NCBI RefSeq assembly: GCF_002224485.1
Contig: NZ_CP022463.1
Coordinates: 2,789,858 to 2,853,857 of the forward strand
Reading direction: 5' to 3'
Origin: Sinomonas sp. R1AF57
GTDB taxonomy: Bacteria > Actinomycetota > Actinomycetes > Actinomycetales > Micrococcaceae
DNA length: 64,000 nucleotides
The position numbers and the translations under genes were made by a program. Under the pieces are notes generated by a model. It saw only the letters and a program-made list of their open reading frames with translations, did not search any database and was not told the origin of the DNA. Shown here piece by piece: positions 46,438 through 55,476 of this stretch (the first letter of the stretch is position 1; every line of letters begins with the position of its first letter).

Positions 46438-47135
46438 CAGCGGGTCGCCTCCGCGAGGGCCTCGGCGCCCGCTGCGGCGTCGGCCTCGAAATCGACGTCG
46501 AAGGCAGCGCCCGTCTTCCCCCGCAGCTCCTCGATCCCGACGCCGGGGGCGAGCCGCGCGAGCGTCAGCCGCCGCGCGCCGTCGTGCGCCGTCACCACGT
46601 CGAAGACCGCGAGGTCCGTCACGATGCGGTCCACGACGCCGACTCCCGTGAGCGGGAGCGTGCAGTCGGCGACGATCTTGGGGGTGCCGTCCTTGGCGAC
46701 ATGCTCGGTGAGCACGACGACGCGGGGCGTCCCCGCGACGAGGTCCATCGCTCCGCCCATGCCCTTGACCATCTTCCCGGGGATCTGCCAGTTGGCGAGG
46801 TCGCCGGAAGCGGAGACCTGCATGGCGCCGAGGATCGCCACCTTGACGTGTCCGCCGCGGATCATGCCGAAGCTCGTCGCCGAGTCGAAGATGGAGCCGC
46901 CGGGAAGGATGGTCACGGTCTGCTTGCCAGCGTTGATGAGGTCGGCGTCCTCGTCGCCCTCGTAGGGGAACGGGCCCATGCCGAGCAGGCCGTTCTCGCT
47001 CTGCAGGTGCACGGTCACGCCGTCAGGCAGGTGGTTGGCCACGAGGGTCGGGATGCCGATCCCGAGGTTCACGTAGTCGCCGTCGGAAAGCTCGGTGGCG
47101 GCGATGGCCGCCATCTCGTCGCGGGTCCAGGGCAT
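46437..47135 (-). CDS. scoB: Succinyl-CoA:3-ketoacid CoA transferase, subunit B
   Basis: A 232-residue beta subunit of a class I CoA transferase. The catalytic Glu is in [14 protein letters not shown] (near residue 47); [26 protein letters not shown] and [14 protein letters not shown] are typical. Together with subunit A it activates acetoacetate (or 3-oxoadipate) by CoA transfer. The next gene is the thiolase remnant, overlapping by one base. A 115-base gap with a hairpin repeat separates it from subunit A. Confidence 0.91.
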   Translation of the reverse strand: MPWTRDEMAAIAATELSDGDYVNLGIGIPTLVANHLPDGVTVHLQSENGLLGMGPFPYEGDEDADLINAGKQTVTILPGGSIFDSATSFGMIRGGHVKVAILGAMQVSASGDLANWQIPGKMVKGMGGAMDLVAGTPRVVVLTEHVAKDGTPKIVADCTLPLTGVGVVDRIVTDLAVFDVVTAHDGARRLTLARLAPGVGIEELRGKTGAAFDVDFEADAAAGAEALAEATR

Positions 47136-47178
47136 GGAGGTCTCCTTGGGAAGTCGAAGTCTGTCAGTGAGGTTTGAA

Positions 47179-47237
47179 GGTCACCTTCTGGGGGTCACCT
47201 TCTGGGTGTCGCGTGAGGTGACCCCCAGGAGGTGACC
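47179..47237. repeat. Inverted and tandem GGTCACCTTCTGGG repeat between scoA and scoB
   Basis: Two adjacent 14-bp copies of GGTCACCTTCTGGG (47179-47192, 47193-47206) are followed by an inverted copy (47216-47237). Arms 47179-47200 and 47216-47237 match at 21 of 22 positions, giving a long hairpin inside the operon. It could adjust the ratio of the two subunits, or be a dispersed repeat: a partial copy lies at 42562. Confidence 0.8.
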
Positions 47238-47250
47238 CACAGATGGCGGG

Positions 47251-47967
47251 TCAGCCAGCGAGGGCCGCGGGCCTAGGGCGCGTCGTCACCCGCTCGATGT
47301 GCTTCACGCGCTCCGTGGCCTGGACGAGCCGCTGGACGTAGACGCCGGGGGTGACGACGTGGTTCGGGTCCAGCTCCCCGGCGGGCACGATGTGCTCTGC
47401 CTCGGCCACGGTGAGCCGGCCTGCCGTCGCGACGACGGGGTTGAAGTTCCGGGCGGTGTAGCGGTAGACGAGGTTGCCCGCGGTGTCCGCGGTGTGCGCG
47501 TGGACGAGCGCGACGTCGGCCACGATCCCCCGCTCCCGCACGTACAGCTCGCCGTCGAACGTCTCGTGCGGCTTGCCGTCCGCGACGAGGGTGCCCACGC
47601 CGGTCTTCGTGTAGAAGGCCGGGATGCCGGCGCCGCCCGCGCGGAGCCGCTCGGCGAGGGTGCCCTGCGGGGTGAACTCGACCTCGAGCTGTCCGGCGAG
47701 GTACTGCTCGGCGAAGAGCCTGTTCTCCCCGACATAGCTCGCGATGACCTTCGCGACCTGGCCGGCCTCGATGAGGACGCCCAGGCCCTTCCCGTCGACG
47801 CCCATGTTGTTCGAGACGACGGTGAGGTCCCGGACCCCCGAGTCGCGGACGGCGTCGATGAGGTCAGCGGGGATCCCGCTGAGGCCGAAGCCTCCGACGG
47901 CGAGCGTCATCCCGTCGGCGAGCGCTCCCGCCAGGGCCTCGGTGGCGTCGGTGTGCAGCATGGGCAT
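47251..47967 (-). CDS. scoA: Succinyl-CoA:3-ketoacid CoA transferase, subunit A
   Basis: A 238-residue alpha subunit. The glycine-rich CoA/acyl site reads LAVGGFGLSGIPADLIDAV near residues 20-40; EFTPQGTLAERLRAGGAGIPAFYTKTGVGT is the family hallmark. It is the first gene of the scoA-scoB-thiolase remnant operon, divergent from the IclR regulator, with an IclR-type palindrome 27 bases before ATG 47967. Substrate may be acetoacetate or 3-oxoadipate; the neighbouring thiolase remnant favours ketone-body use, while IclR/PcaR-type control favours aromatic catabolism. Confidence 0.91.
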   Translation of the reverse strand: MPMLHTDATEALAGALADGMTLAVGGFGLSGIPADLIDAVRDSGVRDLTVVSNNMGVDGKGLGVLIEAGQVAKVIASYVGENRLFAEQYLAGQLEVEFTPQGTLAERLRAGGAGIPAFYTKTGVGTLVADGKPHETFDGELYVRERGIVADVALVHAHTADTAGNLVYRYTARNFNPVVATAGRLTVAEAEHIVPAGELDPNHVVTPGVYVQRLVQATERVKHIERVTTRPRPAALAG

Positions 47968-47993
47968 GTGCTCCTCCTCGAGCTGACGGTTTA

Positions 47994-48006
47994 TCCACGT
48001 TGTGGA
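47994..48006. promoter_or_regulatory. IclR-type operator near scoA
   Basis: TCCAC-GTT-GTGGA is a perfect 13-bp palindrome. The same CCAC-NNN-GTGG pattern appears at 48102-48112 next to the divergent IclR gene, so the regulator probably acts at both. Confidence 0.6.
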
Positions 48007-48101
48007 CCGATCTGATGAGCGAGCCTAGGCAGGATGTCGCCTGCGTCACAACCATCGCGCAGCACGACTGTTCACGTGGTGGCAGTCCGCCCGTAGACTG
48101 T

Positions 48102-48112
48102 CCACAATGTGG
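48102..48112. promoter_or_regulatory. IclR-type operator near the IclR gene
   Basis: CCAC-AAT-GTGG is a perfect palindrome 24 bases before GTG 48136, matching the core of the scoA-side site. Autoregulation is the usual arrangement for this family. Confidence 0.6.
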
Positions 48113-48135
48113 CTGATTTCCGGGAGGAGCGCACC

Positions 48136-48912
48136 GTGAGCGATATCCAGGGCACGCAGGTGGTGGGACGGGTTGCCCTGCTGATGCGCATCGTGGCGAA
48201 GGCGGGCGGCACCGGCCTCTCGCTCCCGGGAATCGTCCGCGCCTCGGGGCTCTCCCGCCCGACGGTCCACCGGCTCCTCAAGGCCCTGGCCGCGAACGGG
48301 CTCCTCGACCTCGACGAGGCAACCGGCCGATGGCACCTCGGCCCCGAGCTCTACGTCATGGGCACGGTCGCAGCCGGACGCTTCGCCGTCGAGCACCTCG
48401 CCCGGCCCGCCCTGCGCCGGCTCGCCGAGGCCACCGGCGAATCCGCATTCCTCTCGATCCGCCGTGGCGAGGAGACCGTCTGCCTGGCCCGGGAAGAGGG
48501 CAGCTTCCCCGTCCGCTCGTTCGTGCTGTACGAGGGCGTGCGCTTCCCGCTCGGCGTGGCGTCGGCGGGCATCGCGATCCTCGCCTTCCTGCCCGAGGCG
48601 GAGGCGGAGGCGATCATCGACGACGACGGCGATCGCACCGAGCGCTTCGGGCCCACCCACGCGGCGGGCCCCCTGCGGGATCGGCTGGCCCAGACGCGCG
48701 AGCTGGGCTACTCGGTGAATCCGGGACTCGTCGTGGAAGGGTCCTACGGCCTCGGGGCAGCGGTGTTCGACCCGGCCGGGCGCCCTGCCTGGGCCCTGTC
48801 GCTCACGGGCATCGAGCCGCGCTTCCGGCCCGGGCGGCGCGAGGAGCTCGGCGAACTGCTCCTGGCGGAGGCCCACAGGCTCTCGACCGCGATCGCCGCG
48901 CCCAGGCCCTGA
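48136..48912 (+). CDS. IclR family transcriptional regulator
   Basis: A 258-residue regulator with an N-terminal winged helix (GIVRASGLSRPTVHRLLKALAANGLL) and a C-terminal ligand domain (GVRFPLGVASAGIAILAFLP, ELGYSVNPGLVVEGSYGLGAAVFD). It is divergent from scoAB and is probably its regulator, with paired palindromes in between. GGGAGGAG 7 bases before GTG 48136 decides this start; GTG 48109 would add nine residues and overlap the operator. Confidence 0.9.
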   Translation: MSDIQGTQVVGRVALLMRIVAKAGGTGLSLPGIVRASGLSRPTVHRLLKALAANGLLDLDEATGRWHLGPELYVMGTVAAGRFAVEHLARPALRRLAEATGESAFLSIRRGEETVCLAREEGSFPVRSFVLYEGVRFPLGVASAGIAILAFLPEAEAEAIIDDDGDRTERFGPTHAAGPLRDRLAQTRELGYSVNPGLVVEGSYGLGAAVFDPAGRPAWALSLTGIEPRFRPGRREELGELLLAEAHRLSTAIAAPRP

Positions 48913-48961
48913 ACCAGGCCGGGACGCGGGCACCGGCGCGGGCGCGCGGACGCCGTGGGGG

Positions 48962-49219
48962 TCAGCCTCCCCAGACGTCTCCCGCTGCAAGCCGGACCAT
49001 CTGGGCCTGCGCGTCCTCGTGGCTGAGCCCGGCCTGCACCAGGCTCTCCAGCCCGCGCCCGTGGGCCCGGCGCTCCCGAGACCTCTGAGGGTGCGGCTCA
49101 GCGCGGTGCGGCAGCACGAGTCCCCCTTCACCCGGGTGAGGCCCGGCAGCGTGGGGGCCGCCCGTGTGGGGACCGGCGGGGCGCTGGGCGGCGGACGGAC
49201 GGGCGGTGGCTCGATGCAT
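48962..49219 (-). CDS. Small hypothetical protein
   Basis: An 85-residue frame starting at ATG 49219 (an upstream GTG/ATG at 49261 is possible). The first 55 residues are rich in Pro, Gly, Arg and His; the end reads RGLESLVQAGLSHEDAQAQM, then VRLAAGDVWGG. The end resembles the frame near 43680 (LVNAGLDEEQAWTEVARIA), which suggests a small conserved protein family. Nothing else indicates function. The rest of the gap, 49262-49445, holds only short hairpins such as GGCGACGTCGCGTCGCC. Confidence 0.35.
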   Translation of the reverse strand: MHRATARPSAAQRPAGPHTGGPHAAGPHPGEGGLVLPHRAEPHPQRSRERRAHGRGLESLVQAGLSHEDAQAQMVRLAAGDVWGG

Positions 49220-49445
49220 GTTCTCAGTCCTCGGCTTCGGTCGGGCCCGGGAGGGCGTCACGGTCGTGGGCAGTGGACCGGGGGTTGAGGCCTGAGGCGA
49301 GGCGACGTCGCGTCGCCGAGCAGGACTGCGGGACGTCCTCGGTCCCTTGTCGCATGCGCGGTTCGGCCTCCGTCACCGACGGAGGGCGTCTTCCACAGAA
49401 TCGCCGAATTGCCGGGCCCGAGACAGGGCCGAAAGACCCTAGCGT

Positions 49446-50159
49446 CTACTTGCTCCGCCGCCCGAACTTCGGCAGGTTCGCCATGATCTCGGTGGCGCGG
49501 GCGGCAGCGCGCTCCACGGTACGCTCCACCGTCCGCTGGATCTGGGCGGGCCGGCTGTGGTCGCCCGCGGCCGAGGGCTTCTGGACCGGGGCGGGCACGA
49601 CGGCGGCCGGCACCAGGACGAGCTCGTCGCCGGTCGTCGTGGTCGCCTCGACCGGCTCGGTCCCTGCCAGCGGGGCCCCGGGGACCTCAGCCGCCGGTTC
49701 CGGACGGCCCGTCGGGCTCGCCGGGGTGTCCTCGGCAACGAGGCCGTCGTCAGCCTGCCGGCCGTCCGCAGCCGCGAAGGCAGCGTCCGCAACCGTGGCG
49801 TCCGCCAGAGCAACGCCGCCTGCGAAGGCGAGGTCCCGACCCCGCGCGCCATCCCCGGCCGCCGCGGCGGACGAGGATGCGTCGGGGGCCGGGGACTCCG
49901 GCGTCGTGCGCAGGCCGGCGAGCCAGGCGCCGACGTCGTCGAGCGGCTCGAGGCGGAGCGTGTAGTACCGCTTCTGTCCCTGGGCGCGGGTGGTGACGAG
50001 GCCGGCGTCACGGAGGACCTTGAGGTGCTTGGACACCGTCGGCTGGCTCGCAGCCAGCGCCTCGACGAGTTCGCCCACCGCCTTGTCCCCCGACCGCAGC
50101 GTTTCCAGGATGTCCCGGCGGGTGCGGTCCGCGATGACGGCGAAGATGTCAGTCACCAT
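49446..50159 (-). CDS. ArsR family transcriptional regulator with long disordered tail
   Basis: A 237-residue protein. The N-terminal 85 residues are an ArsR winged helix (IFAVIADRTRRDILETLRSG, PTVSKHLKVLRDAGLVTTRAQGQKRYYTLR). A Cys-metal site is absent, so it does not look like a metal sensor. Residues ~90-205 are Ala/Pro/Asp-rich and disordered, and the last 30 (QRTVERTVERAAARATEIMA) form a conserved-looking helix. GTG 50159 starts it. Targets are unknown. It follows acuC on the same strand. Confidence 0.83.
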   Translation of the reverse strand: MVTDIFAVIADRTRRDILETLRSGDKAVGELVEALAASQPTVSKHLKVLRDAGLVTTRAQGQKRYYTLRLEPLDDVGAWLAGLRTTPESPAPDASSSAAAAGDGARGRDLAFAGGVALADATVADAAFAAADGRQADDGLVAEDTPASPTGRPEPAAEVPGAPLAGTEPVEATTTTGDELVLVPAAVVPAPVQKPSAAGDHSRPAQIQRTVERTVERAAARATEIMANLPKFGRRSK

Positions 50160-50230
50160 GCCTCCAGCCTACCCACTGTCGAGCGCCCCCTTTGACCCTG
50201 CCGCCAGACCCTGCCGCCTGCTCCACACGC

Positions 50231-51472
50231 TCAGTCGAACCACGGGTCGAGGCCGTGCAGGGGGAAGACCTCCTTGCGCGTGGCCATCACCGCACGGTCC
50301 ACCGGATCGTTCGGGTTGAAGCCGATTTCCCACGAACGCCACCAGGTGTCCGCGCCCTCCCCCATCAGGGTCGGGGCGTCCTTCCCGTACCGTTCGCGGA
50401 CGTAGTCGCGCCACGGCTGCGGCGTAGGCGTCTGCAGGTGGACCGGGTGGCCGGCGGCGATGCCCACGAGATGGGCCCACGCCCGCGGCACTACCTGCAC
50501 GACCTCGTACCCGCCCCCGCCGGTGGCGATCCACCGGCCCTCGCAGAACCGCCGGGCCAGGGCAGAGACGGACAGTGCCAGCTCCCGCTGGGCGTCGACG
50601 GTGACCTTGAGGTTGGTCAGGGGGTCGAGGTGGTGGGCGTCGCAGCCGTGCTGGCTGACGATCACCTCCGGCCGGAAAGCCTCCACGAGCGGCGGGACGA
50701 CGGCGTGGAACGCGCGCAGCCACCCGGCGTCGCGCGTCCCGGCGGGCAGGGCCACGTTGACCGCCGTGCCCTCCGCCCCGGGTCCGCCGACCTCGCTCGG
50801 GAAGCCCGTCCCGGGGAAGAGCGTCAGGCCGCTCTCGTGGAGCGAGATGGTCATGACCCGCGGCTCGTCCCAGAAGATCCGCTCGGTGCCGTCGCCGTGG
50901 TGGGCGTCGACGTCGACGTACAGGACGCGCCCCACGCCCCGGTCCAGCAGCCGCTGGACCGCGGCCGCGGCGTCGTTGTAGATGCAGAAGCCCGAGCCCC
51001 GGTCCGCCGCGGCATGGTGCATGCCGCCGGCGAAGTTCACCGCGTGGACCGCGGAGCCCTCGAGGATCGCCTCCGCGGCGACGAGGGAGCCTCCCACGAT
51101 GCGGGCGCTCGCCTCGTGCATCCCGGCGAACGCCGGATCGTCCTCGGTCCCGAGGCCGCGTTCCGGCTCGGGCCGGTGCGGGTCGGCGCTCACACGGCGG
51201 ACGGCGGCGACGTACTCGCGCGTGTGAACGGTGGCGAGCTCGTCGTCGGAGGCGACATAGGGCTCGGCGACACTCACCCGCGGGAGGCCGAACAGGCCCA
51301 GGTCCCGGCACAGGCGGGCCGTGAGGTCGAGGCGGGTGGGGCTCATGGGGTGGTGCTTGCCGAAGTTGTACTCGAGGAGGTCCTCGCCCCAGACCACGCG
51401 GGTGGCGTACTCCGTCCGGACCACGGCGCTCGCAGACGTCGGAGCCTGCTGCGGCGGTGCACCTTCGGACAT
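50231..51472 (-). CDS. acuC: Acetoin utilization protein AcuC (class I/II deacetylase family)
   Basis: A 413-residue zinc-dependent deacetylase. The active site has the tandem His pair GGMHHAAADRGSGFCIYND, the metal ligands in YVDVDAHHGDGTERIF and the late Asp in SQHGCDAHHLDPL, with a GGGGYE loop near the end. Bacterial AcuC deacetylates acetyl-CoA synthetase and so restores acetate activation. The chain is normal length for the family. It is divergent from trkH. Confidence 0.92.
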   Translation of the reverse strand: MSEGAPPQQAPTSASAVVRTEYATRVVWGEDLLEYNFGKHHPMSPTRLDLTARLCRDLGLFGLPRVSVAEPYVASDDELATVHTREYVAAVRRVSADPHRPEPERGLGTEDDPAFAGMHEASARIVGGSLVAAEAILEGSAVHAVNFAGGMHHAAADRGSGFCIYNDAAAAVQRLLDRGVGRVLYVDVDAHHGDGTERIFWDEPRVMTISLHESGLTLFPGTGFPSEVGGPGAEGTAVNVALPAGTRDAGWLRAFHAVVPPLVEAFRPEVIVSQHGCDAHHLDPLTNLKVTVDAQRELALSVSALARRFCEGRWIATGGGGYEVVQVVPRAWAHLVGIAAGHPVHLQTPTPQPWRDYVRERYGKDAPTLMGEGADTWWRSWEIGFNPNDPVDRAVMATRKEVFPLHGLDPWFD

Positions 51473-51591
51473 GCGCCTAGGCTACCGGAAGGGCCTCCGC
51501 GTCCCGCTCCCGCGGGCGGTTGGTGGTTTACTGTGACACGTAGCGCCGCCCGGCACCCGGGCTGCCCGGACCTCCACAGGACGCGCATTCC

Positions 51592-53004
51592 ATGCCCGAG
51601 ACCCCGCCGACATGGCATCCAGCCCCTGACCGGGAGGGCCTCGGTCCGCTCACGGGGCTGCGCGACGTCGTCGACCGGCTCGCCGCGTCCTCCCCCGCCC
51701 GCCTCGCGATGCTGGCGTTCGCCGTCGTGATCGTCGTCTTCACCTTCCTGCTCTCCCTTCCGGTATCGGCGGCCGACGGCGCGGTCACGCCTCTGCACGA
51801 GGCCCTGTTCACGGCCGCGTCCGCGGTGTGCGTCACGGGCCTCACGGTCGTCTCGACGGCGGTGCACTGGTCGTTCTTCGGCCAGTTCGTGATCCTGCTG
51901 GCCATCTTCGTCGGAGGCCTCGGAACCCTCACGATCGCCTCGCTCCTGACCCTCATGGTGAGCCGCCGGCTGGGCCTGCGCAGCAAGCTCATCGCCCAGG
52001 AGGCGCTGAACAACTCGAGCCGCCTCGGGGAGGTCGGCGAGCTGCTGCGGATCGTCATCATCACGTCGGTCGTGATCGAGGGCTCACTCGCCGTCGTGCT
52101 CACGGGGAGGTTCCTGAGCCTGGGCGAGGACTGGTGGCAGGCGGTGTGGCACGGGGTCTTCTACTCCATCTCCTCGTTCAACAACGCGGGCTTCACGCCG
52201 CACTCCGACGGGATCGTCCCGTACGAGGAGGACCTCTGGATCCTCGTGCCGCTGTCCGTCGGAGCCTTCGTGGGATCGCTCGGCTTCCCCGTGATCCTCG
52301 GGCTGCGCCAGTCCGGGCTGCGCTGGTCCAAGTGGACCCTCCATGTGAAGCTGACAATCCAGGTCTCGGCGATCCTGGTCCTGGTCGGGAGCGTGCTGTG
52401 GGGCTGGATGGAATGGGACAACCCGCGCACCATCGGCGCCATGGGAGTGGGCGACAAGCTCATCCATGCCGTCTTCGCGTCGATCATGACGCGTTCCTGC
52501 GGCTTCAACCTCGTGGACCAGAACCAGATGGAGGGCACCACGCAGCTGCTGACCGACGCGCTCATGTTCGCCGGCGGCGGCTCGGCGTCGACCGCCGGCG
52601 GCATCAAGGTCACGACCATCGCCGTTCTGTTCCTGGCCATCGTGGCCGAGGGCCGGGGCGACTCCGACGTGAAGGTCTACGGCCGGACCATCCCCCAGAG
52701 CGCGCTGCGGGTCGCGATCTCCGTCATCGTCGCCGGAGCGACCCTCGTGCTCGTGGGCTCGTTCCTCATGTCCGCGATCACCCAGCAGTCCCTCGACAGG
52801 GTCCTGTTCGAGGTCATCTCCGCCTTCGCGACCTGTGGGCTGAGCTCCGGCCTGAGCGCCGAGTCCCCGCCGGCCGGCATGTACGTCCTGACGGGGCTGA
52901 TGATCGCCGGCCGCCTCGGCACGATCACCCTCGCCTCCGCCCTCGCGGTCCGCCAGCGCATCCAGCTGTACCACTACCCGGAAGAGAGGCCGATCATTGG
53001 CTAA
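51592..53004 (+). CDS. Trk family potassium uptake channel subunit
   Basis: A 470-residue membrane protein of the TrkH/KtrB family. Four helix-pore-helix repeats can be followed: ASAVCVTGLTVVS, SSFNNAGFTPHSDG, MTRSCGFNLVD and FATCGLSSGLS, each giving the Gly of the potassium filter. It forms the channel gated by the cytoplasmic TrkA/KtrA ring, encoded by the overlapping next gene. ATG 51592 is the start. Confidence 0.93.
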   Translation: MPETPPTWHPAPDREGLGPLTGLRDVVDRLAASSPARLAMLAFAVVIVVFTFLLSLPVSAADGAVTPLHEALFTAASAVCVTGLTVVSTAVHWSFFGQFVILLAIFVGGLGTLTIASLLTLMVSRRLGLRSKLIAQEALNNSSRLGEVGELLRIVIITSVVIEGSLAVVLTGRFLSLGEDWWQAVWHGVFYSISSFNNAGFTPHSDGIVPYEEDLWILVPLSVGAFVGSLGFPVILGLRQSGLRWSKWTLHVKLTIQVSAILVLVGSVLWGWMEWDNPRTIGAMGVGDKLIHAVFASIMTRSCGFNLVDQNQMEGTTQLLTDALMFAGGGSASTAGGIKVTTIAVLFLAIVAEGRGDSDVKVYGRTIPQSALRVAISVIVAGATLVLVGSFLMSAITQQSLDRVLFEVISAFATCGLSSGLSAESPPAGMYVLTGLMIAGRLGTITLASALAVRQRIQLYHYPEERPIIG

Positions 53005-53695
53005 TCCCACTACCTCTGCAGCGGCCGCGAGCCGCCGCCCCAATCCCAACGCGCCCGTGCTCGTGGTCGGCCTGGGCCGGTTCGGGTCCGCCACCGCGGA
53101 GCAGCTCGTGAAGCAGGGCCGCGAGGTCCTCGCGATCGAGCGCGACGTCGACCTCGTCCAGAAGTGGTCGGGGACGCTCACGCATGTGGTGCAGGCCGAC
53201 GCGACGAACATCGACGCGCTCCGGCAGCTGGGCGCCCAGGAGTTCCAGTCCGCGGTGGTGGGGGTGGGCACCTCGATCGAGTCTTCGGTGCTGATCACGG
53301 CGAACCTCGTGGACCTCGGGATCGAGCACCTGTGGGTGAAGGCGATCACTCCCTCGCACGGCAAGATCCTCGCCCGCATCGGAGCGAACCACGTGATCTA
53401 TCCCGAGGCGGACGCCGGCGTGCGCGCCGCGCACCTCGTGAGCGGGCGCATGCTCGACTTCATCGAGTTCGACGACGACTTCGCCATCGTGAAGATGTAC
53501 CCGCCCAAGGAGACCCAGGGCTTCACGCTGGCCGAATCGGCGGTGCGCTCGAAGTACGGCGTGACCATCGTCGGCGTGAAGAGCCCCGGCGAGGACTTCA
53601 CGTACGCGCAGCCGCACACCAAGGTCACGAGCCGGGACATGCTGATCGTGTCCGGCCACGTGGACCTGCTCGAGCGGTTCGCCGCACGGCCATAG
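52997..53695 (+). CDS. TrkA/KtrA-type potassium uptake regulatory subunit
   Basis: A 232-residue cytoplasmic protein with an RCK domain: NAD/ATP-binding VLVVGLGRFGSATAEQLVKQG, acidic switch VLAIERDVDLV, then VVQADATNIDALRQLGAQEFQSAVV, and a C-terminal RCK_C domain (YAQPHTKVTSRDMLIVSG). TTG 52997 overlaps the stop of the channel gene by 8 bases, so the two subunits are translationally coupled. No separate promoter is visible. Confidence 0.92.
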   Translation: MANPTTSAAAASRRPNPNAPVLVVGLGRFGSATAEQLVKQGREVLAIERDVDLVQKWSGTLTHVVQADATNIDALRQLGAQEFQSAVVGVGTSIESSVLITANLVDLGIEHLWVKAITPSHGKILARIGANHVIYPEADAGVRAAHLVSGRMLDFIEFDDDFAIVKMYPPKETQGFTLAESAVRSKYGVTIVGVKSPGEDFTYAQPHTKVTSRDMLIVSGHVDLLERFAARP

Positions 53696-53760
53696 GCTGT
53701 ACCACCCCTGTCCCGCACGACGGCGCGTGGCCGGCTGCCGCCCGCCGGCGGCGGTTGCAG

Positions 53761-54591
53761 TCAGAGGCGGCGGAGCACGGCGTCGAGCATCTCCTCGGTG
53801 AGCCTGCGGGTCGAGGTGTTGTGCGGGCTCACGTGGTAGCAGCCGAGGAGCCGCACCTCGCCGCCGTTCGGCAGGCCGAGCCGTGCCTCGGCGCCATGCC
53901 CGAACGGCGGCTTGGGCCGGGGCACGGTCCAGCCGAGGCGCCGGGCCGCGGCGAGCACGGCGTTCCACGCCACTCCCCCGAGGGCCAGGACCGCGTCGAG
54001 CCCCGGGGATGCGGCGGTGAGCCCGAGGTCGCGGTCGAGCCAGTGCCCGCACGCGGCGAGCTCGGACGGCGTCGGCCGGTTCTCGGGCGGAGCGCACCGC
54101 ACTGAGGCGACGATGCGGACCCCGGTGAGCACCATCCCGTCCCCGGCGCCCGTGGAGGCGGGCTGGTTCGCGAAGCCGGTGCGGTGCAGGGCCGCGTAGA
54201 GCCAGTCGCCGGAGCGGTCGCCGGTGAACATCCGACCCGTCCGGTTGGTGCCGTTCGCCGCCGGCGCCAGGCCCACGATGAGGCGCGACGCCGACTGGTC
54301 GCCGAACGAGGGCCCCGGCCGGCCCCAGTACGGCTGATGGGCGAAGGCGGCCCGGCGCCCCGAGACGGCCACCGACTCGCGCCACGTGACCAGGCGCGGG
54401 CACGCCCGGCACACCGAGCTGAGGGCATCCAGGTCGCGGATCGTGGAGGCCGACGCCGCGAGGCGCGCGGCCTCAGCCGCGGTGTGCGCCACGGGCGTCT
54501 GCGCCGTCGCCGGGTCGCCCGGCCATCCCGTTCCCGGCGGCACGGGCGAGTCGAACGGCTGGCCCGTGATCGGATGGGGTTCGGCGTGCAT
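53761..54591 (-). CDS. Uracil-DNA glycosylase, type 5 (UdgB-like)
   Basis: A 276-residue glycosylase. The Cys ligands of a 4Fe-4S cluster are C61 and C64 in [11 protein letters not shown], plus the Cys in [12 protein letters not shown] and AACGHW. Motif A is [20 protein letters not shown], in which the water-activating Asp of type 4 is Ala/Asn as in type 5, and the late His motif is GCYHVSPHN. It removes uracil and other deaminated bases from DNA. A 40-residue N-terminal extension precedes the domain. The gene is convergent with the potassium genes. Confidence 0.9.
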   Translation of the reverse strand: MHAEPHPITGQPFDSPVPPGTGWPGDPATAQTPVAHTAAEAARLAASASTIRDLDALSSVCRACPRLVTWRESVAVSGRRAAFAHQPYWGRPGPSFGDQSASRLIVGLAPAANGTNRTGRMFTGDRSGDWLYAALHRTGFANQPASTGAGDGMVLTGVRIVASVRCAPPENRPTPSELAACGHWLDRDLGLTAASPGLDAVLALGGVAWNAVLAAARRLGWTVPRPKPPFGHGAEARLGLPNGGEVRLLGCYHVSPHNTSTRRLTEEMLDAVLRRL

Positions 54592-54653
54592 GGCTCCACC
54601 GTAGCCTCGGGGACCACCGCGGCTGGACCGCCACTGCCGGGGCGGCGGGGAGA

Positions 54654-55475
54654 TCAGCGGGCGGTGGCGGCCGTCCCCGTGCCTACGAACTCCGCGAGGG
54701 CTCCCGCGAGGAGCTCTGGGGCCGTCATGTGGGCAGCGTGGCCCTGCCGCGGAAGCACGGCAACCCGGGCGTCCGCGAAGAGGCTGGCCATGGATTCGAA
54801 CCAGGACCGCCGCATCGCTTCGGTCTCCGCCCCGACGATGAGCAGCACAGGCACCGCGATCTGCTCTGTCGGCACTGGATCGGCGCCGTGCTCGGCGAGG
54901 CTTCTGAGTTCGCGCGGGATGGTGTGCGCCGACCTGAGCCGCCCTTGCCAGTTCGGTTGCGCCCTGAGAGCGGCCAGCTCCGAGGTTCGCAGGCCAGCGG
55001 CATGGGTCATGAAGAGCTCGAGCGCCTGTTCCCGGAGTCCGGCAGAGACGAGCCGGTCGAGCTCGGCGATGAATGAGGCCGAGAACTGCTGCACACTGCG
55101 CGGCAGGAGTCCGCCCTCGTACAGCGCGAGGCTCGCGAGGTTCGGAACCCGCGCGGCGGCGTGCAGGGCGAGGTATCCGCCGAAGGAGTGCCCATAGAGG
55201 TGCACCGGGCCGGGGAGTGCGGCGGCGACGGCCACAAGGTCGTCCACCTCGGGCCCGATCCGGTAGGGCTCGACGTCTCCGCTCTCGCCGCGGCCGCGAC
55301 GGTCGACGACGGCGACTGTCGCGTGCGGGGCAAGGAGTGGCACAACCCGGTCCCAGACGGTGTGGTCGGCCGCGGTTCCGGGGACCGCGAGCAGCGTCGG
55401 GCCCTCCCCGGTGATCCAGACGGCGATCAGCGTCCCGTCTGCGGAGGCGACAGTCACCCTGCGCGTCGGCTGCAC
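54654..55475 (-). CDS. Alpha/beta hydrolase
   Basis: A 273-residue alpha/beta hydrolase with oxyanion motif [12 protein letters not shown], nucleophile elbow [10 protein letters not shown] (Ser near residue 94), acid in [10 protein letters not shown] and His in [13 protein letters not shown]. The substrate is unknown. GTG 55475 begins one base after the stop of the next upstream hydrolase gene, so the two are co-translated and may have related roles. Confidence 0.86.
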   Translation of the reverse strand: MQPTRRVTVASADGTLIAVWITGEGPTLLAVPGTAADHTVWDRVVPLLAPHATVAVVDRRGRGESGDVEPYRIGPEVDDLVAVAAALPGPVHLYGHSFGGYLALHAAARVPNLASLALYEGGLLPRSVQQFSASFIAELDRLVSAGLREQALELFMTHAAGLRTSELAALRAQPNWQGRLRSAHTIPRELRSLAEHGADPVPTEQIAVPVLLIVGAETEAMRRSWFESMASLFADARVAVLPRQGHAAHMTAPELLAGALAEFVGTGTAATAR

Positions 55476-55476
55476 C

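Noticed and set aside
47179-47237. CRISPR array
   Set aside because: Only two direct 14-bp copies with no spacers and no cas genes; it is a short hairpin repeat.
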